Source: an uncultured Candidatus Nemicrothrix sp.
GTDB lineage: Bacteria; Actinomycetota; Acidimicrobiia; Acidimicrobiales; MedAcidi-G1
Length of the DNA: 64,000 nucleotides
Direction of reading: 5' to 3'
Assembly: GCA_913055915.1 (NCBI GenBank)
Contig: CAJXKL010000006.1
Coordinates: forward strand, 1 to 64,000
Shown: piece by piece, positions 1 through 8,226 of the stretch
Position numbering within the stretch: the first letter of the stretch is position 1
Layout of the letters: each line of letters begins with the position of its first letter
The notes under the pieces: model-generated
Databases searched by the model: none
What the model was told of the DNA's origin: nothing
Seen by the model: the letters and a program-made list of their open reading frames with translations, nothing else
Program-made: the position numbers and the translations under genes

Positions 1-981
1 GCCCCCGACGCTCCAGCCACCACCAGCCCACCACCCACCACCGAGACCCTCGTGCCGTGGACCGGCGCCCACCACCCGCTCACCGGCCTGCCCGCCGTCA
101 ACGGCCTCAGCCGCCTACCGGCCCTGGCGGTCAAGATCGGCAACAACGACACCCGCTCGCTGCCACAGGTCGGCCTCGAAGCGGCCGACATCGTCTACGA
201 GGCCCACATCGAGAACAACGTCACCCGCTTCCTCGGCATCTACCAGAGCCAGCTCCCCGAAAGGATCGGCCTCGTGCGCTCGGCACGATCCACCGACATC
301 AACCTGATCGGGAACCTCAAGAACCCCTACTTCGCCTACTGGGGATCCAACGAGGGCGTCGGAGCCGAGGTCACGGCCGCCGAGAGCGTCGGAACCTTCG
401 TGGCACGCTCAACAAGTGGTGTCGGCCAGGAGAACTTCGTACGCGACGACGCCCGCGGCGCCTCGCCGTTCAACGGCTTCCTCAACGCCCAGGGCCTCAT
501 GGCTGCCGCCACCGGTACCGCACCCGACCCCGTATTCCAGTACGGCGACCTGCCCGCATCGGCGGTGCCGGCAGCCGGCGCACGATGGAGCACCCCCAAC
601 AGGCAGATCGACTACGTCTGGGACACAACCTCACGGCGCTGGCTGCGGTTCCAGGGAGGCGTACCCCAGCTCGACCAGAACGGCGTGCAGTTGGCAGCCG
701 ACAACGTGCTGTTCCTCTACGTCGACTACAAGGTCTCGGCCGCCGACTTCGACTCACCCCAGGCCGTCAGCACCGGAACCGGCGACGGTTGGCTGCTGCG
801 CGACGGCACCGTCACCGGGGTCGTCTGGGGACGTCCGTTCATCTCCCACGGCTGGCACCTCGCCGACGACGACACAGACGAGATCGTCGAGTTGGCGCCG
901 GGAACCACGTGGGTGGCACTTGCCAGGCTGGGCGAGGGCAAGGTCCTCGACCTCGCCGAGGCCACCGCAGTCACCGGCTGA
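1..981 (+). CDS. DUF3048 (YerB-like) protein, 5' end missing
   Basis: The frame is open from the first base, so the true start lies outside the window; 326 residues are visible. The first ~17 residues are a Pro/Thr-rich linker, as expected between a signal or lipoprotein segment and an extracellular domain. The rest matches the DUF3048 (YerB) family: 'PLTGLP' near the start, 'PALAVKIGNN', 'DIVYEAHIENNVTR', 'RIGLVRSARSTD' and the C-terminal 'GTTWVAL' barrel strand. The family is usually an exported or lipid-anchored protein of unknown biochemical role. A GTG at 52 could be read as a start but would fall inside the linker. Family assignment is fairly sure; function is not known. Confidence 0.8.
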   Translation, partial: APDAPATTSPPPTTETLVPWTGAHHPLTGLPAVNGLSRLPALAVKIGNNDTRSLPQVGLEAADIVYEAHIENNVTRFLGIYQSQLPERIGLVRSARSTDINLIGNLKNPYFAYWGSNEGVGAEVTAAESVGTFVARSTSGVGQENFVRDDARGASPFNGFLNAQGLMAAATGTAPDPVFQYGDLPASAVPAAGARWSTPNRQIDYVWDTTSRRWLRFQGGVPQLDQNGVQLAADNVLFLYVDYKVSAADFDSPQAVSTGTGDGWLLRDGTVTGVVWGRPFISHGWHLADDDTDEIVELAPGTTWVALARLGEGKVLDLAEATAVTG

Positions 982-1049
982 GCCGGGGCCGGTGGACAGC
1001 CGACCAACATCGGGGTCGCCCGACGGGGGAGGCCGGCCAAAGCCCCTCC

Positions 1050-1055
1050 TAGACT
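1050..1055 (+). promoter_or_regulatory. -10-like hexamer of pdxS (leaderless pattern)
   Basis: TAGACT ends 7 nt before the pdxS ATG, fitting an actinobacterial TANNNT -10 with transcription starting at or next to the start codon. No clear -35 is seen. Confidence 0.5.
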
Positions 1056-1062
1056 GCGTCCC

Positions 1063-1953
1063 ATGAGCGACATCACCCGATCAACGGGAACACAACTGGT
1101 CAAGCGGGGCCTGGCAGAGATGCTCAAGGGCGGCGTCGTAATGGACGTCGTGGACCCCGAACAGGCACGTATCGCCGAAGACGCCGGTGCAGTGGCGGTA
1201 ATGGCCCTTGAGCGCGTTCCATCCGATATCCGACGCGACGGAGGCGTGGCCCGAATGTCCGACCCCGAGATGATCGAGGGCATCAAGGCAGCGGTGACCA
1301 TTCCGGTCATGGCCAAGGCCCGCATCGGCCACTTCGCCGAAGCCCAGATCCTCCAGGCCCTCGGTGTCGACTACGTCGACGAGAGCGAGGTCCTCACGCC
1401 GGCCGACGAGGCCCACCACATCGACAAGTGGGCCTTCGACGTGCCGTTCGTGTGCGGCGCCACCAACCTCGGCGAGGCCCTGCGACGCATCTCAGAAGGC
1501 GCCTGCCTCATCCGCTCCAAGGGCGAAGCTGGCACCGGCAACATCGTCGAGGCCGTACGCCACCTGCGCTCGATCATGGGCGACATCGGGCGCATCACCA
1601 AGGCCGACTCGGCCGAACTCTTCGACTGGGCCAAGAGGCTCCAGTCGCCGCTCTCGCTGGTTCAGGAGATCGCCGAGACCGGCGAACTGCCCGTACCGAT
1701 GTTCTGCGCCGGCGGCATCGCCACACCGGCCGACGCCTCCCTCGTCATGCAGTTGGGTGCCCAGTCGGTCTTCGTGGGTTCCGGCATCTTCAAGAGCGAC
1801 GACCCGGCACCGCGTGCCAGGGCCATCGTCGAGGCCACCACCAACTTCACCGACCCTGTCATCCTGGGCAAGGTCAGCCGGGGCCTCGGTGCCGCCATGC
1901 CGGGCCTCGAGATCGACACCCTGGAGACCCGCCTGGCCGACCGCGGCTGGTAG
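1063..1953 (+). CDS. pdxS: Pyridoxal 5'-phosphate synthase, synthase subunit PdxS
   Basis: Builds PLP from ribose 5-phosphate, glyceraldehyde 3-phosphate and ammonia supplied by PdxT, in a 12+12 subunit complex. At 296 aa it has the family's normal length. Visible catalytic residues are Asp28 in 'GGVVMDVVD', Lys85 in '[10 protein letters not shown]' (equivalent to B. subtilis Lys81, which binds ribose 5-phosphate) and the second lysine in '[20 protein letters not shown]'. pdxT follows after 10 nt, so the two subunits are co-transcribed. The ATG is chosen because it sits 7 nt after a -10-like hexamer and gives the standard N-terminus. Confidence 0.97.
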   Translation: MSDITRSTGTQLVKRGLAEMLKGGVVMDVVDPEQARIAEDAGAVAVMALERVPSDIRRDGGVARMSDPEMIEGIKAAVTIPVMAKARIGHFAEAQILQALGVDYVDESEVLTPADEAHHIDKWAFDVPFVCGATNLGEALRRISEGACLIRSKGEAGTGNIVEAVRHLRSIMGDIGRITKADSAELFDWAKRLQSPLSLVQEIAETGELPVPMFCAGGIATPADASLVMQLGAQSVFVGSGIFKSDDPAPRARAIVEATTNFTDPVILGKVSRGLGAAMPGLEIDTLETRLADRGW

Positions 1954-1963
1954 CAGGCTTTCC

Positions 1964-2545
1964 ATGAAGGTCGGTGTCCTGGCCCTCCAGGGGGCGTTCA
2001 CCCGGCATGCCGCCGTGCTCACCGATGTGGGTGCGGCCCCCATCGAGGTGAGAACCCCCGAGCACCTCTCCGGTGTCGACGCGCTCGTGATGCCGGGCGG
2101 TGAGTCCACCACCATGTCGATGCTCCTCGACATCGCCGACCTGCGCCAACCGTTGGTCGAGCGCCTGGCCCACGGCCTCCCGGTATTTGGCACCTGTGCG
2201 GGAATGATCCTGCTGGCCTCGTCGGTCACCGACGGCCGCAGCGACCAGGAGCCCCTTGCGGCAATCGACATAGGCGTGAGGCGCAACGGCTACGGCCGCC
2301 AGATCGACTCCTTCGAGGCCGATGTAGACGTCGGCGGCGAGGGCCTCCCCGACTGGGACACACCGTTCCACGGGGTGTTCATCAGGGCGCCGGTGGTCGA
2401 ACGCGTGGGCGACGGAATCGAGGTTCTCGCCAGCGTCGACGACAGCCCGGTGCTCTGTCGCCAGGGCCACGTGATGGTGGCATCCTTCCACCCCGAACTG
2501 ACCGACGACCGGCGCATCCACGAACTCTTCGTGGAAGCAGTCTGA
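1964..2545 (+). CDS. pdxT: Pyridoxal 5'-phosphate synthase, glutaminase subunit PdxT
   Basis: Class I glutamine amidotransferase that hydrolyses glutamine and channels ammonia to PdxS. The 193-aa protein starts 'MKVGVLALQGAF' and has the nucleophile Cys78 in 'GTCAGM', the oxyanion segment 'MPGGEST', and His176/Glu178 in 'FHPELTDD'. The frame stays open upstream of the ATG, but that part overlaps pdxS and gives no PdxT homology, so the ATG is taken as the start. Ten nt separate it from pdxS. Confidence 0.97.
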   Translation: MKVGVLALQGAFTRHAAVLTDVGAAPIEVRTPEHLSGVDALVMPGGESTTMSMLLDIADLRQPLVERLAHGLPVFGTCAGMILLASSVTDGRSDQEPLAAIDIGVRRNGYGRQIDSFEADVDVGGEGLPDWDTPFHGVFIRAPVVERVGDGIEVLASVDDSPVLCRQGHVMVASFHPELTDDRRIHELFVEAV

Positions 2546-2570
2546 GGGACCGCAGGAACTAGGAGAACGC

Positions 2571-3323
2571 ATGTCGGGCCATTCCAAGTGGGCGACCATC
2601 AAGCACAAGAAGGGCGCCGCCGACCAGAAGCGCGCCAAGCTGTTCGCCAAACTCATCAAGCAGGTCGAGGTGGCCGCACGCCAGGGCGGCGGCGACCCCG
2701 ACGCCAACGCCACCCTGCGGACCATGTACCAAAAGGCCCGTGACTCCTCGGTGCCACTCGACACCATCGAGCGGGCCGTCAAGAGGGGCACCGGAGAACT
2801 GGAGGGCGTCAACTACGAGAGCATCACCTACGAGGGCTATGCGCCCCACGGTGTGGCCCTCTACGTCGAGACCCTCACCGACAACCGCAACCGCACCGGC
2901 TCCGAGGTGAGGTCGCTGCTCACCAAGAACGGCGGCTCCCTCGCCGAGCCGGGCTCGGTGGCCTGGCAGTTCGAACGCAAGGGCGTGGTGCTGCTGGCCG
3001 GCAGCGTCGACGAGGACGAGATCATGATGGCTACCCTCGACGCCGGCGCCGAGGACCTTGCCGACGATGGCGGCACGTGGCGCCTCACCTGCGAACCGAC
3101 CGACCTGCCCACGGTGCGTGCCGCACTCGAGGACGGGGAAGTCCCGTTCGAGTCGGCCGACGTGACCATGGTGCCAACCTCCACGGTCGCCGTCGACACC
3201 GTCGAGGCCGCCAAGGCGGTGCTTCGCCTGCTCGACCTGCTCGACGACAACGACGACGTGCAGGACGTGTTCGCCAACTTCGACATCCCGCCAGAGGTCT
3301 TCGACTCCCTCGACCTGGACTGA
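2571..3323 (+). CDS. YebC/TACO1-family protein (translation or transcription factor)
   Basis: A 250-aa protein with the invariant N-terminal signature 'MSGHSKWATIKHKKGAADQKRAKLFAKL' split over residues 1-28, followed by the three-domain YebC fold ('MYQKARDSSVPLDTIERAVKRGTGE', 'TDNRNRTGSEVR', 'GGSLAEPGSVAWQF'). The family was long annotated as transcriptional regulators; some members help ribosomes through polyproline stretches. The ATG follows an AGGAG ribosome binding site in 'aactaggagaacgcatg'. In actinobacteria yebC typically lies between pdxT and ruvC, exactly as here. Confidence 0.95.
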   Translation: MSGHSKWATIKHKKGAADQKRAKLFAKLIKQVEVAARQGGGDPDANATLRTMYQKARDSSVPLDTIERAVKRGTGELEGVNYESITYEGYAPHGVALYVETLTDNRNRTGSEVRSLLTKNGGSLAEPGSVAWQFERKGVVLLAGSVDEDEIMMATLDAGAEDLADDGGTWRLTCEPTDLPTVRAALEDGEVPFESADVTMVPTSTVAVDTVEAAKAVLRLLDLLDDNDDVQDVFANFDIPPEVFDSLDLD

Positions 3324-3369
3324 GTTCCTCGACCGCAGGGGGTGGCGCTGCCCGGGCGGGAGCAACCGC

Positions 3370-3375
3370 TAGAGT
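3370..3375 (+). promoter_or_regulatory. -10-like hexamer of ruvC (leaderless pattern)
   Basis: TAGAGT ends 7 nt before the ruvC ATG. Its position supports this ATG over in-frame upstream codons that overlap yebC. Confidence 0.5.
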
Positions 3376-3382
3376 CGTACAT

Positions 3383-3919
3383 ATGTTCGTTCTGGGGATA
3401 GATCCCGGCCTCTCACGCTGCGGCTACGGCCTGGTACGCCGCCACGGCAGGCGCCAGCGCGCCGAGGCCGCAGGGGTCATACGAACCGATCCGGCCACGC
3501 CGCTACCGCTGCGCCTGGCCGAACTCCAGGCCGAGGTCCGCGACCTCATTACCGAGTACCAGCCGGACCACGTCGCCATCGAACGCGTCCTCTTCCAGGT
3601 CAACGTGAGCACCGCCATGCAGACCGGTCAGGCATCAGGAGTGGTCATGGCCGAAGCGGCCTCAGCCGGCTGCCAGGTAACCCTCTACTCGCCCAACGAG
3701 GTCAAGTCGGCCGTGGCTGGATGGGGAGGCGCCGACAAGGGTCAGATGGCCCAGATGGTCGAGACCCTCCTCGGCATCGACGTTCCTCTCCGGCCCGTCG
3801 ACGCCGCCGACGCCGTAGCCGTGGCCCTCTGCCATCTGGCAGTGGTGCCGGGATCAACAGTGTCCAGGGCCGGCCGGTCAGGAGCCGACCTGCCCAGGGA
3901 AGGGGCGGTGTCCCAGTGA
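3383..3919 (+). CDS. ruvC: Holliday junction resolvase RuvC
   Basis: RNase H-fold endonuclease that cuts Holliday junctions in the RuvABC resolvasome. The 178-aa protein has the four acidic catalytic residues: Asp7 in 'GIDPGLSRCG', Glu67 in 'IERVLF', and Asp140/Asp143 in 'VDAADAVAVALCH'. The reading frame extends far upstream but only this ATG gives the family N-terminus. Its stop overlaps the GTG start of ruvA (GTGA), so RuvC and RuvA are translationally coupled. Confidence 0.96.
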   Translation: MFVLGIDPGLSRCGYGLVRRHGRRQRAEAAGVIRTDPATPLPLRLAELQAEVRDLITEYQPDHVAIERVLFQVNVSTAMQTGQASGVVMAEAASAGCQVTLYSPNEVKSAVAGWGGADKGQMAQMVETLLGIDVPLRPVDAADAVAVALCHLAVVPGSTVSRAGRSGADLPREGAVSQ

Positions 3920-4518
3920 TCGGATCGCTTCGCGGGCAACTGCTCGAACGCTTCGAGGTCGGCGGCCGCGGCGAGGTGCTGGTCGAGGTCGCAGGCATCG
4001 GATACCGCGTCATCGTCACCCCCACGACAGCCGTTCGAATGGGCGAGCCCGACTCCCGGGTCTTCCTGCACGTCCACCACCACATCCGCGAGGCCGACCA
4101 GATCCTCTACGGCTTCCTCGAGCGCTCCGAGCGCACCTGCTTCGAGGCCCTGCTCTCAGCACACGGGGTGGGACCGTCCCTGGCCCTGGCGGTACTCGGC
4201 GTGCACGGTCCCACAGAGTTGGCACGGGTCCTCGCCGACGACGACGTCGCCGCCCTGTGCCTCGTGCCCGGCGTCGGCAAGAAGACTGCAACCCGTCTCC
4301 TCGTCGAGCTGAAGGCATCCCTCGACCTCCCCATCGACACCGTGCCCATCGACCCCGCCGACGCAACCGCACCCCGCTCGGCACTCGTCGAGGTGCAGGA
4401 GGCCCTCGGCGGTCTCGGCTACACCCCCGACGAGGTGCGGTCCGTGCTGAGCGACCTCGGCGGCGACGACCCGGGTGTCATCCTGCGCGAGGCCCTGCAG
4501 CGGCTGGCCCGGGCCTAG
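3916..4518 (+). CDS. ruvA: Holliday junction branch migration protein RuvA
   Basis: DNA-binding tetramer that holds the junction for the RuvB motor. The 200-aa protein has the N-terminal OB-fold (residues 1 to ~65, '[10 protein letters not shown]'), two helix-hairpin-helix motifs ('[17 protein letters not shown]' and '[18 protein letters not shown]') and the C-terminal three-helix domain that binds RuvB ('[19 protein letters not shown]'). The GTG start overlaps the ruvC stop in a GTGA tetranucleotide. Confidence 0.96.
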   Translation: MIGSLRGQLLERFEVGGRGEVLVEVAGIGYRVIVTPTTAVRMGEPDSRVFLHVHHHIREADQILYGFLERSERTCFEALLSAHGVGPSLALAVLGVHGPTELARVLADDDVAALCLVPGVGKKTATRLLVELKASLDLPIDTVPIDPADATAPRSALVEVQEALGGLGYTPDEVRSVLSDLGGDDPGVILREALQRLARA

Positions 4519-4528
4519 GAAGGTACCC

Positions 4529-5554
4529 GTGCGCGAAGAACTCCTCTCACCCGACCTGGACCCCGTCGAGGTCGAGGTCGAGGTCGGACTGCGGCCCCGC
4601 AGTCTCGACGACTTCGTTGGCCAGCCTGAGCTGAAGGGCCACCTGCGGGTAATGCTGGAGGCAGCCCGTGCACGCGGCGAAGCCGCCGACCACTTCCTCT
4701 TTGCCGGTCCACCAGGACTCGGCAAGACCACCCTCGCCCACATCGTCGCCGCCGAGATGGACGCCGAACTCCACATCACGTCGGGGCCGGCCCTCGAGCG
4801 GGCCGGAGACCTCGCCGCCATCCTCACCAAGCTTGAACCCGGCGACGTCCTGTTCATCGACGAGATCCATCGCCTCGCCCGCGCCGTCGAGGAAATCCTC
4901 TACCCGGCCATGGAGGACTACGAGCTCGACATAGTGCTCGGCAAGGGCCCGGCAGCCCGCTCAATCCGCCTGGAGCTGCCACGCTTCACCCTGGTGGGCG
5001 CAACCACCCGCACCGGCCTCATCACCGGGCCCCTGCGCGACCGCTTCGGCCTGACCGCCCGCCTCGACTACTACGAGGCCGATGACCTGCAGTCCATCGT
5101 CACCAGGGCTGCCGGCATCCTCGACGTCGACATCGACTCCGAGGGCGCCGGCGAGATCGCACGCCGCTCACGGGGAACCCCCCGTATCGGTAACCGACTA
5201 CTGCGACAGGTACGCGACTTCGCCCAGGTTGAGCGCGGCGGTGCCACCGTCGACAGCACCGTCGCCCGCGACGGCCTCTCGTTCTTCGCCGTTGACGACC
5301 TGGGCCTCGACCGCCCCTCCCGGGCGATCCTGTCGGCCCTGTGCGAGAGGTTCGACGGAGGGCCCGTGGGACTCAAGACCCTCGCCATCTGCGTCAGCGA
5401 GCCGGACGACACCGTCGAAGACGTCTACGAGCCGTTTCTCATCCAGCAGGGCCTGCTCCTGCGCACACCCAAGGGGCGCGTTGCCACGCCGGCCGCATAC
5501 ACACACCTGGGCCTAACCACCCCGACCCGCCCCGGCTTGCTCTTCGAGAACTAG
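4529..5554 (+). CDS. ruvB: Holliday junction branch migration ATPase RuvB
   Basis: Hexameric AAA+ motor of branch migration. The 341-aa protein carries Walker A 'GPPGLGKTT' (residues 60-68), Walker B 'LFIDEIHRL', sensor 1 'GATTRTG' and arginine finger region 'PLRDRFG', with the C-terminal winged helix ending '...[11 protein letters not shown]'. The GTG start is chosen because an AGGAAGG ribosome binding site lies just upstream; earlier in-frame codons would overlap ruvA more deeply. It completes the ruvCAB operon. Confidence 0.96.
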   Translation: MREELLSPDLDPVEVEVEVGLRPRSLDDFVGQPELKGHLRVMLEAARARGEAADHFLFAGPPGLGKTTLAHIVAAEMDAELHITSGPALERAGDLAAILTKLEPGDVLFIDEIHRLARAVEEILYPAMEDYELDIVLGKGPAARSIRLELPRFTLVGATTRTGLITGPLRDRFGLTARLDYYEADDLQSIVTRAAGILDVDIDSEGAGEIARRSRGTPRIGNRLLRQVRDFAQVERGGATVDSTVARDGLSFFAVDDLGLDRPSRAILSALCERFDGGPVGLKTLAICVSEPDDTVEDVYEPFLIQQGLLLRTPKGRVATPAAYTHLGLTTPTRPGLLFEN

Positions 5555-5582
5555 GGCACCCCCGGGGCCGTCGGACCCCACC

Positions 5583-5588
5583 TAGGCT
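5583..5588 (+). promoter_or_regulatory. -10-like hexamer of queA (leaderless pattern)
   Basis: TAGGCT ends 9 nt before the queA ATG; there is no Shine-Dalgarno sequence between them. Confidence 0.45.
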
Positions 5589-5597
5589 GGCCCGCCC

Positions 5598-6647
5598 ATG
5601 GGCCCCGACGACTTCGCCTACGACCTGCCCGACGACCAGATCGCCCAGGTGCCCCTGGATGGCCGGTCGTCGGCCCGCCTGCTGGTCGACCTCGCCGACG
5701 GAAACGACCCTGACCACCGTCACGTCAGGGACCTTCCCGACCTGGTCGGCCCCGGTGACGTGTTGGTCCTCAACGACACCAGGGTGCTGCCCGCCCGGCT
5801 GCGCCTGACCAAGGACACCGGTGGGGCTGTCGAGGTCCTCCTGCTGGAACAGACCGGCGATGAAGGTGAGTGGGAGGCCCTGGCCAGGCCCAGCAGGAGG
5901 GTGCCGCCCGGTACGAGGCTGCGGGCCGGCGATGACCTGACCGTCACGGTGGGTGACGACCTGGGTGAGGGCAGGCGCACCGTCATGCTCGAGACCGATC
6001 CCCCGGAGGGCCCGGAAGGTGTCCTGGCTGCCGTGCAGGCCCACGGTGAGATGCCCCTGCCCCCGTACCTGCACACCCGCCTTGACGACCCGGAGCGCTA
6101 CCAGACGGTCTACAGTCAGCGACCTGCATCGGCAGCGGCACCCACGGCGGGCCTCCACCTGACCGGTGGGGTGCTCAATGCCTGCCGGGAGGCCGGCGCC
6201 GCAGTCGAACGCCTTGAACTCGTGGTGGGCCTCGACACCTTCCGGCCCGTCACCGCCGACGACCTCGATGACCACGTGATGCACTCCGAGTCATACACGG
6301 TCGCCGAATCGACCCTCGATGCCTGCCGGGCCGCCGAGCGGGTCATAGCGGTCGGAACAACGACCGTCCGGGCCCTCGAATCAGCCAACCTTGCTGCCTC
6401 CGGGGACGGGGGCACAGCGGGCCGAACGGACCTGTTCATCCGCCCCGGGTTCGACTTCGGCGTCGTCGACGTGGTGCTCACCAATTACCACCTGCCCAGG
6501 TCCACCCTTCTCGTGATGCTGGAGGCATTCGTGGGCCCACGCTGGCGGGGCCTGTACACACTGGCCCTCGCCGAGGGGTACCGCTTCCTGTCATTCGGCG
6601 ACGCCATGTTGGTGGGCAGGCAGGGGCCCGACAGGATCACACCATGA
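5598..6647 (+). CDS. queA: S-adenosylmethionine:tRNA ribosyltransferase-isomerase QueA
   Basis: Transfers and isomerises the ribosyl part of SAM onto preQ1-tRNA, giving epoxyqueuosine. The 349-aa protein shows the family motifs 'VLVLNDTRVLPARL', 'SAAAPTAGLHLT', 'VVGLDTFRPV' (the more usual form has Gly where Asp stands here) and 'LTNYHLPRSTLLVMLEAF'. Its stop overlaps the ATG of tgt (ATGA), the enzyme that supplies its substrate tRNA, so the two queuosine steps are coupled. Confidence 0.95.
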   Translation: MGPDDFAYDLPDDQIAQVPLDGRSSARLLVDLADGNDPDHRHVRDLPDLVGPGDVLVLNDTRVLPARLRLTKDTGGAVEVLLLEQTGDEGEWEALARPSRRVPPGTRLRAGDDLTVTVGDDLGEGRRTVMLETDPPEGPEGVLAAVQAHGEMPLPPYLHTRLDDPERYQTVYSQRPASAAAPTAGLHLTGGVLNACREAGAAVERLELVVGLDTFRPVTADDLDDHVMHSESYTVAESTLDACRAAERVIAVGTTTVRALESANLAASGDGGTAGRTDLFIRPGFDFGVVDVVLTNYHLPRSTLLVMLEAFVGPRWRGLYTLALAEGYRFLSFGDAMLVGRQGPDRITP

Positions 6648-7753
6648 AGGCCACCTTCCACGAAGAAACGAACAGCGACGGTGCCCGCACCGGGCGTGTC
6701 CAGACACCCCGGGGGTCGTTCAACACACCGTGCTTCATGCCGGTCGGAACCCGCGGAGCGGTCCGCCACCTCTCATCGGTGGACCTGGCGGAACTGGGTG
6801 CAGAGGTGGTGCTGGCCAACACCTACCACCTGATGCTGCGCCCCGGTGCCGACGTGGTGCGCGACCTGGGAGGCCTGCGCGGCTTCACCGGTTGGCAGGG
6901 GCTGAGCCTCACCGACTCCGGCGGCTACCAGATCTTTTCCCTCCAGCCACGCGTCGACGACGAGGGCGCCGAGTTCCGCTCCACCTACGACGGCTCCACC
7001 CACAAGCTCACACCCGAGGGCGCCGCAGGAGTGCAGGCCGACCTGGGAGCCGACATCCAGATGGTCCTCGACGTCTGCCCGGCCCTGCCCGCCACCGACG
7101 CCATCCTGCGCCAGGCGGTCGAACGCACGGCCGCATGGGCTGTCAGGGGCCGACAGGCGTTCCTCGACCATCCCGACGCCCAGCAGCGCCAGTGTCAGTT
7201 CGGAATCGTGCAGGGCGGGACAGACGTTTCCCTGCGCACCGAGAGCGCTCAGCGGACCCTCGAGGTGGGCTTTGACGGCTACGCCATCGGCGGCCTCAGC
7301 GTCGGAGAGACCCGCGACGAGATGCTGGACCCTGTCAGTGCCGTGACCACGGCCCTTCCCACCGACCAACCCCGCTACTTTATGGGCCTGGGCGACCCTG
7401 CAGGCCTCGTGGAGGTGGTCGGCCGCGGTGTCGACATGTTCGACTGCGTGCTGCCGACCCGCCACGCCAGGCACGGCACCGTCCTGACCACGGCCGGCAA
7501 GCTCAACCTGCGCAATGCCCGTTTCGCAGCCGACGACGAACCGCTCGATCCGAGCTTTCCTGCCAGTCCGGCAGCACAATGGTCACGCGGCTACCTGCGG
7601 CACCTGTTGATGACCGATGAGCCCACCGGGCGTCGCATTCTGTCGCTCCACAACCTGGCGTGGCTGTTCGCATTCGTGGACCGACTGCGTGCCTCCGTCG
7701 TCGAAGGACGCTTCGAGCAGTTCCGTGCCGAGACGCTCACGGTCTGGGGCTGA
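6644..7753 (+). CDS. tgt: tRNA-guanine transglycosylase Tgt lacking the zinc cysteines
   Basis: Exchanges guanine-34 of tRNAs with GUN anticodons for preQ1. The 369-aa TIM-barrel protein keeps Asp91 in 'LTDSGGYQIFSL', the nucleophile Asp267 in 'MFDCVLPTRHARHG' and the 'GGLSVGE' substrate loop. The odd part is the zinc site: where bacterial Tgts have CxCxxC, this protein has Phe305, Ala307 and Ala310 ('DPSFPASPAAQWSRG'); only the fourth ligand, His336 in 'LSLHNL', remains. The reading frame is unbroken around the site, so it is not a frameshift effect. Activity as a Tgt is still likely given the queA partner, but zinc binding is not expected. Confidence 0.92.
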   Translation: MKATFHEETNSDGARTGRVQTPRGSFNTPCFMPVGTRGAVRHLSSVDLAELGAEVVLANTYHLMLRPGADVVRDLGGLRGFTGWQGLSLTDSGGYQIFSLQPRVDDEGAEFRSTYDGSTHKLTPEGAAGVQADLGADIQMVLDVCPALPATDAILRQAVERTAAWAVRGRQAFLDHPDAQQRQCQFGIVQGGTDVSLRTESAQRTLEVGFDGYAIGGLSVGETRDEMLDPVSAVTTALPTDQPRYFMGLGDPAGLVEVVGRGVDMFDCVLPTRHARHGTVLTTAGKLNLRNARFAADDEPLDPSFPASPAAQWSRGYLRHLLMTDEPTGRRILSLHNLAWLFAFVDRLRASVVEGRFEQFRAETLTVWG

Positions 7754-7788
7754 CCACCGATTGGGTCAGAATCCGCCTGCGACGGCCG

Positions 7789-7794
7789 TAGGCT
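7789..7794 (+). promoter_or_regulatory. Possible -10 element of the yajC-secDF unit
   Basis: TAGGCT lies 78 nt before the yajC ATG in the 119-nt gap after tgt, so yajC, unlike many genes here, may carry a leader of ~70 nt. A GAGG ribosome binding site precedes the yajC ATG. Confidence 0.3.
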
Positions 7795-7872
7795 CTACCG
7801 GTCCCGCTACGGGCGCCCGCTACCGCCAACGGCTGCCGAGCGCCGGCAACCCACCCAGATACGAGGCACCAA

Positions 7873-8187
7873 ATGGCCCAGTTCCTGCCCCTCATCCTGA
7901 TCTTCGGACTCATGTACTTCCTCATGATCCGCCCCCAGCAGAAGAAGGCACGCTCCCAGCAGAACCTCGTTGCCTCCGTCCAGGCGGGCGACGAGGTGCG
8001 CCTCCACTCGGGCCTCTTTGGTGTAGTCAGCGAGGTCGAGGGCGACATCATCTGGCTCGAGGTTGCCGAGAACATCGAACTGAAGGTTCTGCGCAGCGCA
8101 GTGGAGCACCGCTTCAACGAACCGGTTGTGCAGGAAACCGAAGAAGAAGTCGTCGAAGAGGCCGACGAGGGCCCCATCTCTGACTGA
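7873..8187 (+). CDS. yajC: Preprotein translocase subunit YajC
   Basis: Small single-pass membrane protein that associates with SecDF and YidC. The 104-aa protein has one N-terminal membrane segment (about residues 4-20, 'FLPLILIFGLMYFLMI') followed by the classical 'RPQQKK', the 'SVQAGDEVRLHSGLFGVV' beta domain and an acidic tail. It is followed by secD and secF as in most bacteria. Confidence 0.95.
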   Translation: MAQFLPLILIFGLMYFLMIRPQQKKARSQQNLVASVQAGDEVRLHSGLFGVVSEVEGDIIWLEVAENIELKVLRSAVEHRFNEPVVQETEEEVVEEADEGPISD

Positions 8188-8226
8188 CCGCAGCCCCTCC
8201 GAACAACCACAACCACACCTGTCTCC

